Shown piece after piece: positions 10,815-19,682 of a stretch of 64,000 nucleotides of DNA. The stretch is from Candidatus Woesearchaeota archaeon (GTDB lineage Archaea > Nanobdellota > Nanobdellia > SCGC-AAA011-G17 > GW2011-AR18). Within the stretch, counting starts at the first letter, position 1; every line of letters starts with the position of its first letter. The notes beneath the pieces are model-generated. The model was not told the origin of the DNA. It ran no database searches and saw only the letters and a program-made list of their open reading frames with translations. Position numbers and translations under genes: made by a program. The stretch spans positions 1-64,000 of the forward strand of contig JAGVZM010000023.1 of the NCBI GenBank assembly GCA_018302545.1, read 5' to 3'.

Positions 10815-11570
10815 TTATTCTCCGACTATTTGAGAAGGTCCAGCAGAACAATATTGGCAACCAGCCATTGTACTATTTTTATGTTGAGAAGTGTGAGTTC
10901 CTAAAGTAAAATTACTTATATTATCTGAAACTTTTGAACCTAATGTTGCTGGAGGTACTGGTGGTGCTCCTGAAGATCCATACCAACCTCCAGTAGGAGT
11001 TTGTTGTTTAGAATATCCTCCAAATGCTCCAGAAGCTGCATAAGATCCTAAGACGTTACTAACTCCGGTATTTCCTATTGGGGCTATATTATATCCTGTT
11101 TGTTGGTTTCCGTATGAAAAGTTAGATGTTGCTATTGAGCCTTTGTATCCTTGTGAGGCTATTGGTTGAGTTGTAAAAATTGGAGTATATACACTATTTT
11201 GAACTGTTGTTTCTTGTTTTATACCATATGACTTAATTTTTAATTGTTGTGGAATTTCAGAAATAGCTTTATTCGTTGTTTTTTCTATATTTGAATTTAC
11301 TATCTCTTTGATTTCTGGGTTTAATTTAGGATGATCTAATAAAATTAAGTCTATTAATATTTGTGTTTTTGGGTTTTTCCAATTTATAGTAAATAAAATA
11401 GAATTGGCTATTTTTGTGGCGATTAAGATGTTTTGAGCTGTTAAATTCTTTAAAGTTTCATGTGCCCAACTCACACTTATATTTAGGTTTCTAGCTATTT
11501 GATTTACATTAAATCCATATTTTGAGCTTGCTAATAATAGCAATATTTGCTTTTGTTTTTCAGATATCAT
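10815..11570 (-). CDS. winged-HTH protein with Gly/Ser/Pro-rich low-complexity region and GCQYC tail
   Basis: N-terminal wHTH (YGFNVNQIARNLNISVSWAHETLKNL); C-terminal AGCQYCSAGPSQIVGE. Confidence 0.75.
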   Translation of the reverse strand: MISEKQKQILLLLASSKYGFNVNQIARNLNISVSWAHETLKNLTAQNILIATKIANSILFTINWKNPKTQILIDLILLDHPKLNPEIKEIVNSNIEKTTNKAISEIPQQLKIKSYGIKQETTVQNSVYTPIFTTQPIASQGYKGSIATSNFSYGNQQTGYNIAPIGNTGVSNVLGSYAASGAFGGYSKQQTPTGGWYGSSGAPPVPPATLGSKVSDNISNFTLGTHTSQHKNSTMAGCQYCSAGPSQIVGE

Positions 11571-11578
11571 CTTGTTTT

Positions 11579-11607
11579 ACCGAATATTTACCTAATATTT
11601 ATTCGGT
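11579..11607. promoter_or_regulatory. candidate operator palindrome ACCGAATA-N13-TATTCGGT
   Basis: Perfect 8-bp arms immediately upstream of the wHTH gene start at 11570. Confidence 0.6.
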
Positions 11608-11691
11608 ATTTAAGAATATAAACCTTTTGGTTGAAAAATTTTTTGAATTTTTTTGGAAATATTTATAAATTAGTAAGAATTTCCTACTAGT

Positions 11692-11928
11692 ATGACTGAA
11701 ATAGTGACTATGGGGGAGAAAGGACAAATAGTTATACCTAAAAAGATTAGAAAGGAATTTAAGATGGAAAAAGGGACTAAACTAATTATAATTGAAGAAA
11801 AAGATAGATTAATTATAAAACCAATCAAGATAGATGAAGAAGATTATTTTTGGTTATTATCAGGAGAAAATTCTTTAAATAAAACATGGGATAATGAATA
11901 TGATAAGAGGTGGGATGATGTACTCTAA
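11692..11928 (+). CDS. AbrB/SpoVT-type antitoxin
   Basis: EIVTMGEKGQIVIPKKIRKEFKM. Confidence 0.9.
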   Translation: MTEIVTMGEKGQIVIPKKIRKEFKMEKGTKLIIIEEKDRLIIKPIKIDEEDYFWLLSGENSLNKTWDNEYDKRWDDVL

Positions 11929-12220
11929 AGGAGATATAGTTGTAGTGAGTTTTCCTTACTCTGATTTATTAAATGCTAAAAAAAGGCCTATGGTTATAAT
12001 TGGACAGAAAGGCCAAGATATTATTGGGTGTGCTATAACAAGCAATCTGCAAAGTGAAGGCATTCCAATAGATAAAGGGGTTTTACCTTTAGACAGCAAG
12101 ATAAAACATTGGCAGATCAATACTATTTTGAAAGGTTTGATTGTTAAGAAAATAGCGAAGCTTTCTGATGAAAAATATAATGATCTAATAACCAATATTG
12201 TTAGATTTATATCAATTTAA
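11894..12220 (+). CDS. MazF/PemK-type toxin
   Basis: GDIVVVSFPYSDLLNAKKRPMVII; overlaps the antitoxin; true start may be an internal Met. Confidence 0.88.
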   Translation: MNMIRGGMMYSKGDIVVVSFPYSDLLNAKKRPMVIIGQKGQDIIGCAITSNLQSEGIPIDKGVLPLDSKIKHWQINTILKGLIVKKIAKLSDEKYNDLITNIVRFISI

Positions 12221-12273
12221 TTAGTTTTGTAATCTATAGTTAACTTTATAAATAATAAAATATTTCTAAATTT

Positions 12274-12657
12274 ATGGAACTAATACAAGAAATAGAGGTT
12301 TGGTATATTATACCAGCAATTAGAAAAGAAATTGCTTTATCTATGATAAATAATGGATTAAGACAATCTGAAATAGCTAAAAAATTAGGGGTTACTAGAT
12401 CAGCTATTAATCAATATTTTAAAAATAAAAGAGGAAAGGATGTGGATTTAGGACCTAAGATTAGAGATAACATTAATAGGTTTGCTGAAAATATAGAAAA
12501 CCCTAAAGAATCAGTTAGAGTAATACAAGAGCTACTAAATATCTCTAGAGAAGAAAGAATTGCTTGTCAATTACATAAAAATATGGATAAAGAATTTGAG
12601 GGTTGTAATGTTTGTTATGAAAAACCTCAGTTAATTAGAATAGGTGGACAAAAATGA
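12274..12657 (+). CDS. HTH regulator with Cys motif, possible Fe-S regulator
   Basis: HTH QSEIAKKLGVTRSAINQYF; CQLHKNMDKEFEGCNVC; 4-nt overlap with IscS. Confidence 0.75.
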   Translation: MELIQEIEVWYIIPAIRKEIALSMINNGLRQSEIAKKLGVTRSAINQYFKNKRGKDVDLGPKIRDNINRFAENIENPKESVRVIQELLNISREERIACQLHKNMDKEFEGCNVCYEKPQLIRIGGQK

Positions 12658-13850
12658 AAGAGATATATTTAGACAATGCTGCAACTACAAAAGTAAGAGA
12701 AGAAGTAGTTGAAGAAATGAATAAATATTTTAGTTTAATTTATGGCAATCCTGGGAGCTTTCATGGTAAGGGATTAGAGGCGAAAGACGCTTTAGAAGAA
12801 GCTAGAGAAAGAGTTGCTAGAATATTAAATTGTAACTCTAAAGAAATTGTTTTTACTGGTGGGGGAACTGAGAGCATTAATTTAGCTTTGAAAGGACTAG
12901 CTAAATCTTTGAAAGGAGAGAAAAATCATATCATTACTAGCAAAGTTGAACATCATGCTGTTCTACATACTTGTGAATATTTAGAAAAATATGAAAATTG
13001 TGAAGTTACTTATTTAGATGTGGATGAGTATGGTATTGTGAATCCTGAAGATGTAAAAAATGCAATAAAGGAAAATACTTTTTTAGTTACAATTATGTAT
13101 GCTAATAATGAGATAGGAAGCATTAATCCAATAATGGAAATTGGAAAAGTTGTAAAAGAAAATAATATTTATTTTCATACAGATGCTTGTCAAGCTGCTG
13201 GTTACCTAGATTTAGATGTAGAGAAATTAAATGTTGATCTAATGACAATAAATGCAAGCAAATTATATGGCCCAAAAGGGGTTGGATTACTTTATGTTAA
13301 AAGAGGAATTAGTTTAGTTCCTTTGATACATGGCGGCGGGCAAGAGAACAAATTAAGAAGTGGCACTGAAAATGTTCCAGGAATCATGGGCCTTGTAAAA
13401 GCTTTAGAACTAGCTCAGGAAGATAAAGCTTTGGAAGTTTTTAGGCTAATTAAACTAAGAGATAAATTAATTGATGGTTTGTTAAAAATACCTAAAACTT
13501 TTTTAAATGGCCATCCTGAACAAAGATTACCAAATAATGTTAATATTACATTTTTAGATATAGAAGGAGAAGCTATGATTTTGTATTTGAATGAGTTTGG
13601 AATACACTGTAGTACTGGTAGTGCTTGCACTTCACAAACCTTAGATCCTAGTCATGTTGTAATTGCTACTAATTTACCATATGAAGCTGCACATGGAAGT
13701 GTAAGGTTTAGTTTAGGTAAGGAAACTACTGAAGAAGATGTAGATAAAGTATTGGAAGTAATGCCGGATATTGTTAGTAAACTAAGAGCTATTAGTCCAA
13801 TTAATGTTAATATTGAACATGTTTTAGAGGTTAGGGGAGGAAGAAAATGA
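12654..13850 (+). CDS. iscS: cysteine desulfurase (NifS/IscS)
   Basis: YLDNAATTKV, TEHHAV-like VEHHAVLHT, NASKLYGPKG, STGSACTSQTLDPSHV. Confidence 0.95.
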   Translation: MKEIYLDNAATTKVREEVVEEMNKYFSLIYGNPGSFHGKGLEAKDALEEARERVARILNCNSKEIVFTGGGTESINLALKGLAKSLKGEKNHIITSKVEHHAVLHTCEYLEKYENCEVTYLDVDEYGIVNPEDVKNAIKENTFLVTIMYANNEIGSINPIMEIGKVVKENNIYFHTDACQAAGYLDLDVEKLNVDLMTINASKLYGPKGVGLLYVKRGISLVPLIHGGGQENKLRSGTENVPGIMGLVKALELAQEDKALEVFRLIKLRDKLIDGLLKIPKTFLNGHPEQRLPNNVNITFLDIEGEAMILYLNEFGIHCSTGSACTSQTLDPSHVVIATNLPYEAAHGSVRFSLGKETTEEDVDKVLEVMPDIVSKLRAISPINVNIEHVLEVRGGRK

Positions 13851-14815
13851 GTTTAATTAAAAGATTTTCAGATTATGAAGATGTTTTGATTAGAAAATTT
13901 CATGAACATCCTTTTTTTAGAAATTTTTCTAGAATGAGTGACGAAGAATTAAGAAAATATTTAGCTGAAAAGTGGCATCTATCTCAAAATTTTGTTCCTT
14001 GGTATGATAGTGCTATAAATACATTGAATGCTTTAGGAGAATTAAAAGCAAGAGATGTTTTAAGAAAAATTGTAGATGATGAAACTCCTATTGGAAAGCC
14101 TTCACATAGAGAAGATTTACTTTGGGATTTAGAGAGAGTTGGTTTAAATCCTCTAGAAATTCTTAAGGCTATGCCTAGTAAACATACTAGGAAAACTTTA
14201 GCTAAATTACATGGTTTAACAATTTATGATGGAGATCCAAATTATGTATTAAGAACTATGACTGCTTTAAGAACTGCTGGAGAAATTTTAGTTGCTGAAG
14301 AATACAGGCATGTAGTTCCTGAATTAGAGAGAAGATTTGATTTAACTCCAGAACAATCAAGATTTTATGCTTTCCATTTTGAACATGATAGAAAAGATAA
14401 TGAAAGCGGTGAGCATACGCATTCATTTGGAAGAATTTTAGAAAGTAATATTACTGATGAAGATAAACTAAGAGTTGCAATTGATGCAACAAACAGGGCT
14501 TATGAGGTAAGAGCTGGATTTTATGATCAATTTACAAAGATTTCTAGGAGAATGCAAATTGTAAAGGTTTTAGCTGCTTCTTCAGGTATTGCTGCATCCT
14601 TACTTTTAGCTTATTCATTGGGATTTGAAACTCCAGAAGGAAATGGTATTCCAAATGAAATTAGTGGTTATAGACATTGTTTAGATATTGATCCAATGCA
14701 AAGAGATTCAGATAGATGGTTAATTAATAGATCTTTACAAACTGCTGACACTAGTTATTTAAAGAATGTTGGAAAACCTGAAGCTGTAAGAGAAGTATGG
14801 GGGGAAGGACCGTGA
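13847..14815 (+). CDS. heme-oxygenase-like diiron (PqqC/iron-containing redox enzyme-like) protein with C-terminal TM
   Basis: KWHLSQNFVPWYDSAINTL, AEEYRHVVPELE, FEHDRKDNESGEHTHSFG; hydrophobic segment VLAASSGIAASLLLAYSLGF. Confidence 0.75.
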   Translation: MSLIKRFSDYEDVLIRKFHEHPFFRNFSRMSDEELRKYLAEKWHLSQNFVPWYDSAINTLNALGELKARDVLRKIVDDETPIGKPSHREDLLWDLERVGLNPLEILKAMPSKHTRKTLAKLHGLTIYDGDPNYVLRTMTALRTAGEILVAEEYRHVVPELERRFDLTPEQSRFYAFHFEHDRKDNESGEHTHSFGRILESNITDEDKLRVAIDATNRAYEVRAGFYDQFTKISRRMQIVKVLAASSGIAASLLLAYSLGFETPEGNGIPNEISGYRHCLDIDPMQRDSDRWLINRSLQTADTSYLKNVGKPEAVREVWGEGP

Positions 14816-16623
14816 GTTTGACAATACATCCAGATGTGAAAGCAAAAGTAGATAGTAAAAAATGGTTTTATACAGATACTGTTAAGGAACATTTCTTTAG
14901 TCCTAAAAATATTTTTGTAAGCGATACTGAAGCTGAAGAATATGCGAAAACTGCTGATGGCATTGGTATGGTTGGTAGTCCTGCCTGCCTAGAGGGAGAT
15001 ACTCTAGTTCATGTTAATTTTGATTTAAAAAAGTTAAAAGAATTGACAAAAGATCATAAAGTTCTAAGTCATGATGGAACTTATAATAAAATTACTAAAA
15101 TCTATAGGCCGAAATATAAAGGACAATTAATTAAAATTAAAAATCAATTTGGAGAAACTATGGCTACTGAAGATCATCTAATTTATGCTAAACAAGTTCC
15201 CAAAACAAAGACTTTCTGACATACTAAATATAAGAAAAAATTACCAACCTCTTGGGTTCATGCTAGGGATTTAGAAAAAGGAGATATTTGTTTATATCCT
15301 ATTCCTAAAGAAATTAGAAATGTTAAATTTATAGAACTTTCTACTGAAAAGAAAAAATGGGATTTTAGAAGCAAAAATATCCCAAATAAAATTAAGATTA
15401 CTAAAGATTTATTGAGACTATTTGGTTATTTTGTTGCTGAAGGTCACGTAAGAGAAAATCTAAAAGAGATTTCATTTACTTTTGGTATTAAAGAATCTAA
15501 TTTTGTTAATGATGTTAAAAAATTAATGAAAAATATTTTTGACCTAGAAGGAACTATTAATAAAAGAGAAAAAAATAATAGAATTGACGTTTTATTCTAT
15601 AATGTTCATCTTGCTAAATATTTAAGAGAAAATTTTGGTACCTGTGCTTATGATAAAAAGATACCTGAATTTATAATGTATTTTGAACCTGAATTACAAA
15701 AAAGTTTCTTATATGGTGTTTGGCATGGAGATGGTTATATTAATCTAGACAATACTATTAAACCTAGAGCAGAGTATGCTACTAGCTCCTGGATTTTGGC
15801 TCAGGAATTAAAAGTTTTATTATTAAGACAAAAAATAGAACATTCTATTTATTATGAAAATGAAAAGATAGATAATAAAGGACAACATCATGAAGAATGC
15901 TGGAGAATTCAGGTTGGAGATTATGAGGCTTTACAAAAGATGTCTGAAATTTTAGATATTAAATTTAGTTATCCTAAAGTTTCTAGAACTTCTAAACATT
16001 CTTGGTTTGATGAAGATTATTACTATATTCCAATTAGAAAAATAGAAACAGAAGAATTTGATGGAAGATTAAATAATTTAGAAGTTGAAAATACGCATTC
16101 TTATGTAACTGACGCTGTAACTGCGCATAATTGTGGCGATGCAATGAAGATGTGGATTAAAGTTGATAAAGAAAATGATAAGATTGTTGATATGAGGTGG
16201 TCCACATTTGGTTGTGCGAGTGCAATAAGTTCTACATCTATATTATCTGTAATGGTTACAGAAAATGATGGGATGAAAATTGATGATGCTTTGAAATTAA
16301 AGCCACAAGATATTATGAATAGATTAGGCGGTTTACCTAATAGAAAGTTTCATTGTTCAGTTTTAGGAGATAAAGCTTTGAGAAGTGCAATAAATGACTA
16401 CTTTAGAAAAAGTGGACAAACTTCTAGAATAGTTGTTGAAGGAGCAAGAATAATAGATCCAGAAACTAAAACTACAGATAAAGATATAGAAGAAGCTGTA
16501 CTAGAAGGTGCCTTAAATTTAGAAGATGTTCAAAAAAAATTGAAAGTTGGAATTTCAAATAAAGCAGTTGTTCCAGCTGTTGAAGAATTGATAAGATTTT
16601 ACAAGGAGAAATATTTCGGATAA
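14812..16623 (+). pseudogene. iscU: IscU/NifU-type scaffold interrupted by an intein containing an in-frame TGA
   Basis: N-extein ...GIGMVGSPA; C-extein CGDAMKMWIKV...TFGCASAISS...HCSVLGDKALRSAI; TGA at 15217-15219, same frame on both sides. Marked pseudogene only because of the in-frame stop. Confidence 0.85.
14986..16131 (+). mobile_element. Intein with LAGLIDADG (DOD) endonuclease domain
   Basis: Block A CLEGDTLVHV, block B ATEDHLIYA, DOD motifs LFGYFVAEGHV and LYGVWHGDGYI, block F/G LEVENTHSYVTDAVTAHN|C. Confidence 0.93.
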
Positions 16624-16625
16624 AT

Positions 16626-17138
16626 ATGGCAAGAAAAGTTATACTACCAGTAGAATTATCTAGAAGATTAGATAAACTAACTCGATTAAGAGAAGAAGTG
16701 AAAGGAGTTTTATTTTATCAACAAAGAGGAGAGTATTGTCCTTTAGAAACTATGTTTATGACTGCAGTTGGTGATGAAGGACATGTACAAGCAATTCCTG
16801 AAAGATTGGATTTAGTAAATGAATTTTTTAGAAGAAATCCTCAGTATGGTTATGTTGAATTTCATACTCATTCATTTGGAACAATAGCTAGGTATGGGCC
16901 TTATTATGCTAGAAATTTTTCTTCAGGAGATATGGATAGTTTAAGAGATAAACTTGATCATGATGAAAGGTATATTCACATGTTAGTGACTCCTGAAACT
17001 AAATTGTTATGGGGTTCAGATAATCCTGAATTAATAATTAGAAGTGATTTTCCAATTAAAAATCATGTTGATCTTGCAATTGGAATTATAGCAAGAAATA
17101 GGGGAATAAATATTGGCAGTTTAGGAGCACACTCATGA
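16626..17138 (+). CDS. JAMM/MPN-like metalloprotein
   Basis: EEVKGVL, EFHTHSFGTIARYGPYYARNFSSGDMDSL (HxH...SxxD with an enlarged spacer). Confidence 0.7.
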   Translation: MARKVILPVELSRRLDKLTRLREEVKGVLFYQQRGEYCPLETMFMTAVGDEGHVQAIPERLDLVNEFFRRNPQYGYVEFHTHSFGTIARYGPYYARNFSSGDMDSLRDKLDHDERYIHMLVTPETKLLWGSDNPELIIRSDFPIKNHVDLAIGIIARNRGINIGSLGAHS

Positions 17139-17386
17139 ATCAATATAATGCACCAAAGGATTTAGGATATAAAGTTAGTAGTGATAACTCTAATTATGTT
17201 ACAAAACAAGTTCAACAGAGTAGTTATGGTGGTGAGCAAGGAGTTGTTTCTAGTTTGCCCATATACAAACCTCAAAATGAACAATTTAATAATAGGACAA
17301 GTCAATGTCCTAGGGGAGCGGAACTAGGTCAAAAAGCTAGTAGATGCGGTGCTGCCTGCTCTGGTGCTTGCTTAATCCCTTCTTGA
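17135..17386 (+). CDS. small protein with Cys-rich C-terminus (CGAACSGACLIPS)
   Basis: 4-nt overlap with the JAMM-like gene; ...SQCPRGAELGQKASRCGAACSGACLIPS. Confidence 0.75.
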   Translation: MNQYNAPKDLGYKVSSDNSNYVTKQVQQSSYGGEQGVVSSLPIYKPQNEQFNNRTSQCPRGAELGQKASRCGAACSGACLIPS

Positions 17387-17767
17387 AAAAACTTTTCCAT
17401 CTCTAGATATTTCTATTAAATTTAATTTGAAAGTTGGTGCTTCTTCAAGTCTCTTTGTTTTTGAAATAAAATGATCAGATAGTTTTTGGGCAAATACTAT
17501 TAGGGGCTCTCTAGATAATTCTGGGATTTCTAAGCCTTGATCTAATACTTCTAATAAGTCTGCTAAATCTTCTCCATCTAGTCTTCTTAATCCTTCTACT
17601 TGTGAATTTGTATTTCTACAGGCGATTGTATAAGGTGTACCTCTATCTGTTATAGAAACTATTTGATATTCTCTATCTATTAATCTTGAATAACCAGCCC
17701 TTTCTGCTTGTATGCTTATACAGGTTCTTAAATAATTATGTTGTAATTCCCCTGGACTACTACCCAT
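17372..17767 (-). CDS. hypothetical protein
   Basis: ORF only. Confidence 0.5.
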   Translation of the reverse strand: MGSSPGELQHNYLRTCISIQAERAGYSRLIDREYQIVSITDRGTPYTIACRNTNSQVEGLRRLDGEDLADLLEVLDQGLEIPELSREPLIVFAQKLSDHFISKTKRLEEAPTFKLNLIEISRDGKVFSRRD

Positions 17768-17814
17768 ATTAACGATAGGTTTCTTTTGATTTATATACTT
17801 AACTAAGTAAAATT

Positions 17815-18387
17815 TTAAATGAATCTTCTAATCTTTTTTTTGTAATCTAAATAAGACTTACCCAATTTTTTTTCTAAGAACTTCTCTTCTAATCTTATTA
17901 TTAGATTAAAGTTTATTATTAGAAATAATGCAAGGGCTAAAGATAAAGGTGTAGGTGCTAATATAAATGCAGATATACCCAATAAGATTATTCCTAGATA
18001 TATTGGATTTCTTGAAATAGAAAATATGCCTTTTTTTACTAGTTCAAATTTATTCTTTTGATCATTTCCCATCCTCCAGGATTTTCCCATTTGAGCGTGA
18101 GAGATTATTAATATTATTAGTCCTAAGATAAGCAATACATATCCAATTAAATCTGTTATTATATTAGAAAACCAAATTTGAGTTATTCCTAAATAAAATA
18201 AAGATGCATGTAATAAGTATAATAATATTGATAACATAAAAAATAACCATAATGTTGATTCTATTCCTTTGATATGTAGGAATTGTATTGGACTTACTTT
18301 ATTTTTTAAATAGAAAACTATTGATTTTAATATTATATAAACTATTAAAATTATTATTACCGTTAATAATATTATTTGTTTTATCAT
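17815..18387 (-). CDS. isoprenylcysteine carboxyl methyltransferase-like membrane protein
   Basis: Multi-TM; GIFSISRNPIYLGIILL...EEKFLEKKLGKSYLDYKKKIRRF. Confidence 0.88.
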   Translation of the reverse strand: MIKQIILLTVIIILIVYIILKSIVFYLKNKVSPIQFLHIKGIESTLWLFFMLSILLYLLHASLFYLGITQIWFSNIITDLIGYVLLILGLIILIISHAQMGKSWRMGNDQKNKFELVKKGIFSISRNPIYLGIILLGISAFILAPTPLSLALALFLIINFNLIIRLEEKFLEKKLGKSYLDYKKKIRRFI

Positions 18388-18417
18388 ATAATAACTTTGT
18401 TTTTTTAATATATAAAT

Positions 18418-19272
18418 TTAACTAGCTTTATTTATTTGTATTAATTTTTCTTGATAATCTCCTAATTTCTTTTGGCTAAAACACACATCATAAAAATCAC
18501 ATTGACCATTTCTCCATTTGCATAATGGTCCTGGATTTTTTTCATAATCATCTATATTATCTGAAGTTGTTTTTAATTGAATTAATTCACATTCTCTTTT
18601 TGCTTTTTCTACTAAATCTGGAGTTACTTCTAAAAACTTTTTTGTTCCATGTCTTAAAAAGTGTAAGCCTAATTTATCTGGAAGTTTATTATGTTTTTCT
18701 TTGAACATTAAAGCATAAATTGCTAATTGCAACTCATATTCTTCTGAAACATCATCTCTTGAGGATGTTTTATAGTCAATAATATAAATTTCATTATTAA
18801 AATTTAATATTGCATCAATATAACCCCTAACTTGGTGTTGATCTGATTGAAAGTATACTTCTGTTTTTGGCTTTAATTTATTAAACGCTTCTTGAAATGA
18901 TGATCCGTTTATTATGGATGATAAGGTACTTAGAAAATCATTTATAAAGTTATTTAACATTTGGAAACAGTCTTGATAATAATTCCTTATTGTCTCTTTA
19001 TCTATTTGTAAATTTAATAAATTTGGCAATGCTTTTGTCCATGAATTATTAAATAAACCCATTAACTCGTGTCTTAGCAAAGTATTGTAATTGTTTTTAT
19101 TTATATTACCTATGTCAATTTTAAAAAAATTCTCTAATGAATCATGAACTGCTTTTCCTGTTAATGTTGCTATAGAATCTTTTCTTGGGAGTTCTAATTT
19201 ATAAGTATAATAGTATTTTCTTTTACATTGTTTAAAAGTATTTATTGAGCTGGGGGATTCTAACCTTGGCAT
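18418..19272 (-). CDS. PD-(D/E)XK nuclease, RecB/Cas4-like with Cys motif
   Basis: FKQCKRKYYYTY, GYIDAILNFNNEIYIIDYKTS, CKWRNGQCDFYDVC. Confidence 0.85.
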   Translation of the reverse strand: MPRLESPSSINTFKQCKRKYYYTYKLELPRKDSIATLTGKAVHDSLENFFKIDIGNINKNNYNTLLRHELMGLFNNSWTKALPNLLNLQIDKETIRNYYQDCFQMLNNFINDFLSTLSSIINGSSFQEAFNKLKPKTEVYFQSDQHQVRGYIDAILNFNNEIYIIDYKTSSRDDVSEEYELQLAIYALMFKEKHNKLPDKLGLHFLRHGTKKFLEVTPDLVEKAKRECELIQLKTTSDNIDDYEKNPGPLCKWRNGQCDFYDVCFSQKKLGDYQEKLIQINKAS

Positions 19273-19354
19273 AGTTTCACCTTTTTTAATACTTAATGGT
19301 GAAATATTTTATTATTAATTAATGTTTGGTTTTGTAAAAAAAAATAAAGAAGAA

Positions 19355-19576
19355 TTACTTCTTCTTCATTGGTTTGTCCATCATTACATTGCAATCTGGA
19401 CATTTATTTGGTATTAATAACTTAATTAACCCGCCTAAAATAGCTAAAACCCCAAAAAAGGTTACCCATCCATCTACACCTAACCATCTTGGCCATAGGT
19501 ACATATTTATTAAGATTAATATACCTACTATTAAACTACATACACCACAACACTTATGGCACATATTATTTCCCAT
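19355..19576 (-). CDS. small membrane protein with Cys pairs
   Basis: Two hydrophobic segments; CHKCCGVC and CPDC. Confidence 0.6.
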   Translation of the reverse strand: MGNNMCHKCCGVCSLIVGILILINMYLWPRWLGVDGWVTFFGVLAILGGLIKLLIPNKCPDCNVMMDKPMKKK

Positions 19577-19682
19577 TTTTTAATCCCTCCTTATTTTATG
19601 ATAAATTTATAGATATCTATGGATATAAAAATATTCTTAATTAATTTTTTGAGAAAATAATTAAATAAAATAAAAAAAGAAG

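Noticed and set aside
15217-15219. Selenocysteine or genome-wide TGA recoding
   Set aside because: TGA terminates several intact genes here and no SECIS-like or tRNA-Sec evidence was found; the local tRNA has an ordinary D-arm.
15275-15284. Shine-Dalgarno-like AAAAAGGAGA after the intein TGA as evidence for a split intein
   Set aside because: It encodes EKGD of the intein DLEKGD segment and no properly spaced in-frame ATG/GTG/TTG follows.
18418-19272. Cas4 as part of a CRISPR system
   Set aside because: Cas4/RecB-like nuclease, but no other cas genes or repeats nearby.
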